From Halovenus aranensis (lineage in GTDB: Archaea > Halobacteriota > Halobacteria > Halobacteriales > Haloarculaceae), in assembly GCF_900100385.1 (NCBI RefSeq), contig NZ_FNFC01000002.1:144458-208457 (forward strand): a DNA stretch of 64,000 bases. Reading direction: 5' to 3'. Shown here one piece after another: positions 60,082 through 64,000 of the stretch (positions within the stretch are counted from its first letter, which is position 1; each line of letters begins with the position of its first letter). A program made the position numbers and the translations under genes. Under the pieces are notes generated by a model that saw only the letters and a list, made by a program, of their open reading frames with translations, did no database searches and was not told the origin of the DNA.

Positions 60082-61857
60082 TCACTGCGTGTATCCAACA
60101 CCCTCCCGTATGTGGGTAGAGTCGTTGGAACGACTGTGAATCGGCTTACCGCCGTCTGTGCGCGGGCTTGCCTTCGGTGACCCGGATTCGAGCGTAAACG
60201 TTTCGAGCAGTGCCTGCAGGTCCGTCGCTCGCTCCGAGAGGTGCTGGATGTTCCGGCTCGCTTCAGAGATAGTCGCCGTCTGCTGTTGGGCAACGGCGGC
60301 GAGATTCTCGGACTCGCTCGTCGTCTCCTCGCTGACGTTTGCCACGTCGTCGACCATCTTCACCACTTCCTGTGTCGTCGTCGCCTGGTCGTCTGTCGCG
60401 TTGCTGATTTCCTGGACTGTCGTGTCGACGGCGTTTACCTCCTCGACGATGTCCTCGAAGTTATGCAGCGTCGTCTCGATGGTCTCGACACTGTCTGACA
60501 CCTGGTGTTCGAGCGCTCGAACGTCGTCGACAGTCTCGGCCGACGCCGTCTGGACGTCCTCGATGCGCTGTTGGATTTCGGCCGCGGAGTCCTGTGTCTC
60601 CTCTGCAAGCTGTTTGACCTCGTCGGCGACGACTGCGAACCCATCACCGGCGTCCCCGGCCCGGGCGGCCTCGATGCCAGCGTTGAGCGCGAGCAGATTC
60701 GTCTGTTCGGCGATGTCTTCGATGAATGAGACGATATCGTCGATTTCCCCAATCTGGTCGACCAGCGACTCGACTGCGGTCGCGGTCCGACCGATTCCGG
60801 CTTCGAGTTCGTCGAGTTCCTCGATTGCGACCTCGGCAGACTCTCGTCCCTCGTGGCTCTGTTCGGCGGCGTGACTCGCCGTCTCGGCCGCCTCGTTCGC
60901 CGAGGCGGCAATCTCTTCGACGGTCGCAGACAGCCTGTTCATCTCTGCGGCGACCGTCTGGAGGTCGTCGCTTTGCTCGGCGGCACCGCTGGATATCTCC
61001 TGGGTCGAGCGTGCCACCTGGTCGCTTGCGGCGTCGATTTCGTCCATCTGTGCTGTGGCCGAGTCACTCGCGTCTGCGACATCTCCGGCGAACGTCTTGA
61101 CCTCCATGACCGTGTCGCCGAGGGTTCCCACGAGCTCGTTGTACGCGTCGACAAGCTCGCGGTACTGGTCGTCGCGCACGTCGAGGCTGTCTCCGTCGAT
61201 GGTCGCAGTCAGGTCACCGTCACGTGCCTTTCGAGCGGCCTCCCCGAACGCGTCCACGAGAGCTTCGAGACGCTGTGACCGCGCTTCGAGTTCCGCCGTC
61301 ATCTCCTCTAGCTCCGTGGTGTAGGATTCGAGGCTGGCGGCCATTTCGTCCAGCGACTCGCCGAACGCCCCTGGCACGTCCTCTGTGAGCACCTCGTCGT
61401 CGAACTCCTGGCGTGCGAGTGCGTCGGCCTGCGCCGAAACTGTCACCAGATATTCCTGCATCTCCGCGAATGCGGACGTGAGGCTGCCGATTTCGTCTCG
61501 CTGGCTCGATTGCTCGATGTCGACATCGAGGTCGCCTTGGGCAATCGTCCGGGCCGCCTCGTCGAGGGCGACTATCGGTCGGGTGAAGTCGCGACGAACG
61601 ATGAGTAACGTGTTTACCAGCGCCAGTATCGCAGCGCCGAACAGTGCCGCCGAAAACACGTACCAGACGATGCCCGAAAGCACGAACGGACTCACGAAAA
61701 GCGCGACAGTCGCACCGAACTGGAGTACCACGGCCGTGACCACCTTCCGTTCGACCGACTCGGTGACACCGAGACGGTCCATCATCCACCACAACAGGTC
61801 CTCGTACCGTTGTCGAAACGACTTCCGGTGTTGACCGGAACGGGGTGACGCTGACAT
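60082..61857 (-). CDS. Methyl-accepting chemotaxis transducer (Htr-type)
   Basis: 591 residues. Two membrane helices (about 41-63 and 69-92) have almost no external loop, so the signal is probably intracellular or membrane-borne. HAMP-like segments follow (about 93-147 and near 205-255), then the signalling domain with hairpin tip [42 protein letters not shown]. Gln/Glu pairs in the helices suit methylation. It would signal through CheA/CheW, whose genes are not in the window. The C-terminus carries a basic tail. Confidence 0.95.
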   Translation of the reverse strand: MSASPRSGQHRKSFRQRYEDLLWWMMDRLGVTESVERKVVTAVVLQFGATVALFVSPFVLSGIVWYVFSAALFGAAILALVNTLLIVRRDFTRPIVALDEAARTIAQGDLDVDIEQSSQRDEIGSLTSAFAEMQEYLVTVSAQADALARQEFDDEVLTEDVPGAFGESLDEMAASLESYTTELEEMTAELEARSQRLEALVDAFGEAARKARDGDLTATIDGDSLDVRDDQYRELVDAYNELVGTLGDTVMEVKTFAGDVADASDSATAQMDEIDAASDQVARSTQEISSGAAEQSDDLQTVAAEMNRLSATVEEIAASANEAAETASHAAEQSHEGRESAEVAIEELDELEAGIGRTATAVESLVDQIGEIDDIVSFIEDIAEQTNLLALNAGIEAARAGDAGDGFAVVADEVKQLAEETQDSAAEIQQRIEDVQTASAETVDDVRALEHQVSDSVETIETTLHNFEDIVEEVNAVDTTVQEISNATDDQATTTQEVVKMVDDVANVSEETTSESENLAAVAQQQTATISEASRNIQHLSERATDLQALLETFTLESGSPKASPRTDGGKPIHSRSNDSTHIREGVGYTQ

Positions 61858-62018
61858 ACCGTACAGTCCCTGAACAGCTAGTAAATAACCGCGGCTCCGT
61901 TCTCAGTGTACGGGAACAGCGGCCGCCTGACTGCTCTGTGGGAGAGACCTGTTACTGAATTCTCACGCATTGGTAAGCACCGCGCTCATTTTTCCGTTTA
62001 GCTACTCGAATTTACAGT

Positions 62019-62639
62019 ATGTACGACCACATCCTCGTTCCGACCGACGGGAGTACAGGCACTGCCCACGTCGCGCTCCACGCCATCGAACTGGCGGAAA
62101 TCCACGGAGCGACACTACATACGCTCCACGTCATCGACGCCGCGCTGACCGGCCATCTCACAGATGCCGGCATGTCGACGGATTCGCTGGACGACCGCGC
62201 CCACCAGGCCGTCGAGACTATCGAGCGGATGGCCAACAGACACGATGTCGACTGTCACACCGCAGTCCGGAGGGGAAGTCCGGCCGAGACGATTCTCGAC
62301 TACGCAAACGGCGAGGCAATCGACGTCATCGTCGCTGGGACCCACGGCCGCTCTGGCGTGAAACGTCACCTCGTCGGGAGCGTCACCGAGCGACTCGTCC
62401 GTCACGCGAGTTGTCCCGTGCTCTCGGTCCGACTCCCCGACACCGACGTGACCGTCGAAGACGAAGGCCACGCGCGTCGTCTCGTCGAGGAAGCGCTAGA
62501 CGACGAGGGGTACGACGCTGCCGACATCGACATCGAGCGGCAGTTGAGCGTCTGGGTCGCCCACGCCGACACCGATAGCGGGGAAGCTGTGGTCTACCTC
62601 GACCCGACGACCCAGCGCACCAGCGTGTTGGGTCAGTGA
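62019..62639 (+). CDS. Universal stress protein (UspA family)
   Basis: 206 residues. The first 140 form one USP domain with the ATP-binding motif GTHGRSGVKRHLVGSVTERL. The C-terminal extension of about 60 residues (VEDEGHARRLVEEALDDEGY...) is acidic and not a second USP copy. It sits between the transducer and an HTH-10 regulator. The intergenic stretch upstream has an A/T-rich promoter-like patch. Confidence 0.9.
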   Translation: MYDHILVPTDGSTGTAHVALHAIELAEIHGATLHTLHVIDAALTGHLTDAGMSTDSLDDRAHQAVETIERMANRHDVDCHTAVRRGSPAETILDYANGEAIDVIVAGTHGRSGVKRHLVGSVTERLVRHASCPVLSVRLPDTDVTVEDEGHARRLVEEALDDEGYDAADIDIERQLSVWVAHADTDSGEAVVYLDPTTQRTSVLGQ

Positions 62640-62701
62640 GAGACAGACGACGCCCTCGGCTCAGTGTGGCTGCATTCTCACGCCGTAGGACTGGACACGC
62701 T

Positions 62702-62710
62702 ATTTTATAA
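62702..62710 (+). promoter_or_regulatory. TATA box for the HTH-10 gene
   Basis: ATTTTATAA lies 27 bases upstream of the start codon at 62737. That spacing places transcription start at or near the ATG, the typical leaderless haloarchaeal arrangement. Confidence 0.6.
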
Positions 62711-62736
62711 TCCGAGCATATGAAGGGTAACATACG

Positions 62737-63378
62737 ATGGCACACTCAGGCTGTCAGAGTCACGGCCGGACCGGCACGAGCGGCGGGCCGGCGTTGCGCG
62801 CTCAGTTAGCTATCGAGCCCCACTCCGAATCCAGCTGTGCCGTCGCCAGCGCGGGGGTCGACGCGACGGCAGTCACACAACAACTCAAATCGTGTGTCTC
62901 TGAGGAGGACACGGCCGAGTGTCACGCGGAACTCTCGTTCGACGACGCCGAGACGGAACGACAGTACCTCTCTTCGTCTGTCTCCAGCCAGTGTATCTGC
63001 CCGGTGTTCAAAGAGCACGACTGCATCCCGTCGATACGCGGTGTCCGGTCGGGGTCGATAGTTGTCGTCCTCACAATTCCGGAACGGAGCGTCCTGCGCG
63101 AGGTCATCAGTGGACTGCGGGCGGTCGGTGCCACCGTAACGGTGGACTGGCTGGTCGACGGCACTGACTCCACGGCGACCACTGAAATCGACGTGACTGC
63201 TGTCACCGACAAACAGCGCGAGGCGATGGAGTGTGCCCGTGAGATGGGCTACTACGACACGCCCAGACGCGCCGACCTCGGCGACGTGGCCGAGGAACTC
63301 GGCATCTCTGAGTCTGCGACGTCACAGCGGCTCAACGGAGCGGAATCGAAACTCGTCGCGGCCTTTCTCGACGAGTAA
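62737..63378 (+). CDS. HTH-10 (Bat-type) transcriptional regulator
   Basis: 213 residues. The N-terminal domain is Cys-rich (HSGCQSHG, LKSCVSEEDTAEC, SSQCICPVFKEHDC), a possible redox or metal sensor. The C-terminal HTH_10 reads VTDKQREAMECAREMGYYDTPRRADLGDVAEELGIS with recognition helix ESATSQRLNGAE. It is close to uspA and the signalling genes and may control some of them. Confidence 0.88.
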   Translation: MAHSGCQSHGRTGTSGGPALRAQLAIEPHSESSCAVASAGVDATAVTQQLKSCVSEEDTAECHAELSFDDAETERQYLSSSVSSQCICPVFKEHDCIPSIRGVRSGSIVVVLTIPERSVLREVISGLRAVGATVTVDWLVDGTDSTATTEIDVTAVTDKQREAMECAREMGYYDTPRRADLGDVAEELGISESATSQRLNGAESKLVAAFLDE

Positions 63379-63379
63379 C

Positions 63380-63715
63380 TCAGCTCTTTTCGACTTCGAT
63401 TACCTCGGTCGCAACGGCCTCGGGCTCGATGCCGAGCCGGGCGAACTGTGTTCGGACGTGCTCACGGGCCGCCTCCAGCGCTTGGTGTTTCGAGCTGAAG
63501 CCGCGTGGCATCGGTGACTCGAAGGCGACCTGTATCTCTTGACCGTCGATGACTTGGCTACTGCCGCCGCTGTCGACCTCGTAGAACTCGTCACAGACCC
63601 AGACGTAGGGAGCGTCGCCGTCGGGACTGCCGCTGAACTGTGGCGGCTCTTCGCCTTCCTCGTAGACGGTTCCCGTCAACGCCGTTCCGCCTGCGGCGCC
63701 GCGAACGAGCAACAT
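63380..63715 (-). CDS. DUF7113 family protein
   Basis: 111 acidic residues, strand-rich, ending in a helical segment (KHQALEAAREHVRTQFARLG). It matches a conserved haloarchaeal family that I recall as DUF7113. It is convergent with the HTH-10 gene, with 1 base between the stops. Function unknown. Confidence 0.72.
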   Translation of the reverse strand: MLLVRGAAGGTALTGTVYEEGEEPPQFSGSPDGDAPYVWVCDEFYEVDSGGSSQVIDGQEIQVAFESPMPRGFSSKHQALEAAREHVRTQFARLGIEPEAVATEVIEVEKS

Positions 63716-63855
63716 GGCCCCATATAAGACGCCAGCGGACTAAAGCTGCGCGCTCGCTGCAACAACCTCGCGCTCTCGCCGCGAACCCGCCGCCCCCTTG
63801 CGTCTGCCGGCTGTCCGACGCACACTTATTTGGCTCCTGTGCAAACGGTCTCGAC

Positions 63856-63999
63856 ATGGTTTCGGACGACGATGACGAACTCGTCGCGGTCGAGGTCGAG
63901 CTCCCCAGGGAGCTGTTGGCAGAGATAGACGAACTCGCCGTCTTGGAGGGATACGAGACTCCGAGCGCGGTTGTACAGGAAGCTCTCGACCGAGGGTAA
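63856..63999 (+). CDS. Ribbon-helix-helix (CopG-like) DNA-binding protein
   Basis: 47 residues, complete. The strand VAVEVELPRELLAEID and the two following helices (DELAVLEGY and PSAVVQEALDRG) give a ribbon-helix-helix fold. Such small proteins act as dimeric repressors or antitoxins. Its promoter lies in the 140-base gap after 63715. The next gene, outside the window, may be its partner. Confidence 0.75.
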   Translation: MVSDDDDELVAVEVELPRELLAEIDELAVLEGYETPSAVVQEALDRG

Positions 64000-64000
64000 C

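Overview
The window is haloarchaeal DNA (class Halobacteria). The proteins are strongly acidic, most third codon positions are G or C, several exported proteins carry twin-arginine signals, and many genes belong to haloarchaeal families (HTH-10 regulators, halobacterial histidine kinases, GINS with an acidic linker, DUF5788, DUF5797, DUF7113, DUF7845). The genus cannot be fixed from the sequence alone.

Layout. From 1 to about 39.58 kb the DNA is accessory, and it stops at a tRNA-His gene whose 3' end faces it. (a) 1-92: the decayed trailer end of a CRISPR array that must extend to the left. (b) 0.6-1.95 kb: a stand-alone tnpB insertion sequence of the IS200/IS605 type. (c) 2.1-4.6 kb: small hypothetical genes around a phage-type winged-helix repressor. 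(d) 4.75-23.97 kb: a long co-directional operon of about 18 genes. It encodes a giant membrane-anchored surface protein, a Tat-exported subtilase, other exported or anchored proteins, many tiny membrane proteins, a HerA/FtsK-superfamily ATPase and three large membrane proteins. It looks like one envelope-spanning machine, but I cannot assign it to a known virus, secretion or conjugation family. (e) 24.25-34.44 kb: short gene blocks separated by copies of a 25-27 bp dyad (arms TGCAAGA and TCTTGCA, asymmetric core AGAAGGCGCG). Nearly every copy lies just beyond a stop codon, and a small serine recombinase gene sits inside the array. This is the best candidate for an undescribed system, an integron-like cassette array in an archaeon. 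Its cargo includes a methyltransferase, a VapBC-like pair, an orphan RAMP protein, PepSY and HTH proteins, and three paralogues of an unknown sensor-like family. (f) 34.9-39.5 kb: a cluster of three hairpins, then four co-directional provirus-type genes including a DNA methyltransferase.

From 39.58 kb rightward the content is ordinary chromosome: DUF5797, a Mut7-C protein, PolX, DUF5788 and archease; a GNAT acetyltransferase; a 1173-residue multi-PAS/GAF histidine kinase; an SDR dehydrogenase; the replication pair priS-GINS; small membrane proteins; the NAD(P)HX repair enzyme Nnr; HflX; and a signalling group (two adjacent 7TM sensors, a PAS/GAF kinase, a methyl-accepting transducer, UspA and an HTH-10 regulator). 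Two signalling proteins have lost key phosphotransfer residues and probably act as pseudo-enzymes.

All assignments come from reading motifs and context; no database search was possible. The large membrane proteins, the RAMP protein and the sensor-like paralogues are the least certain.
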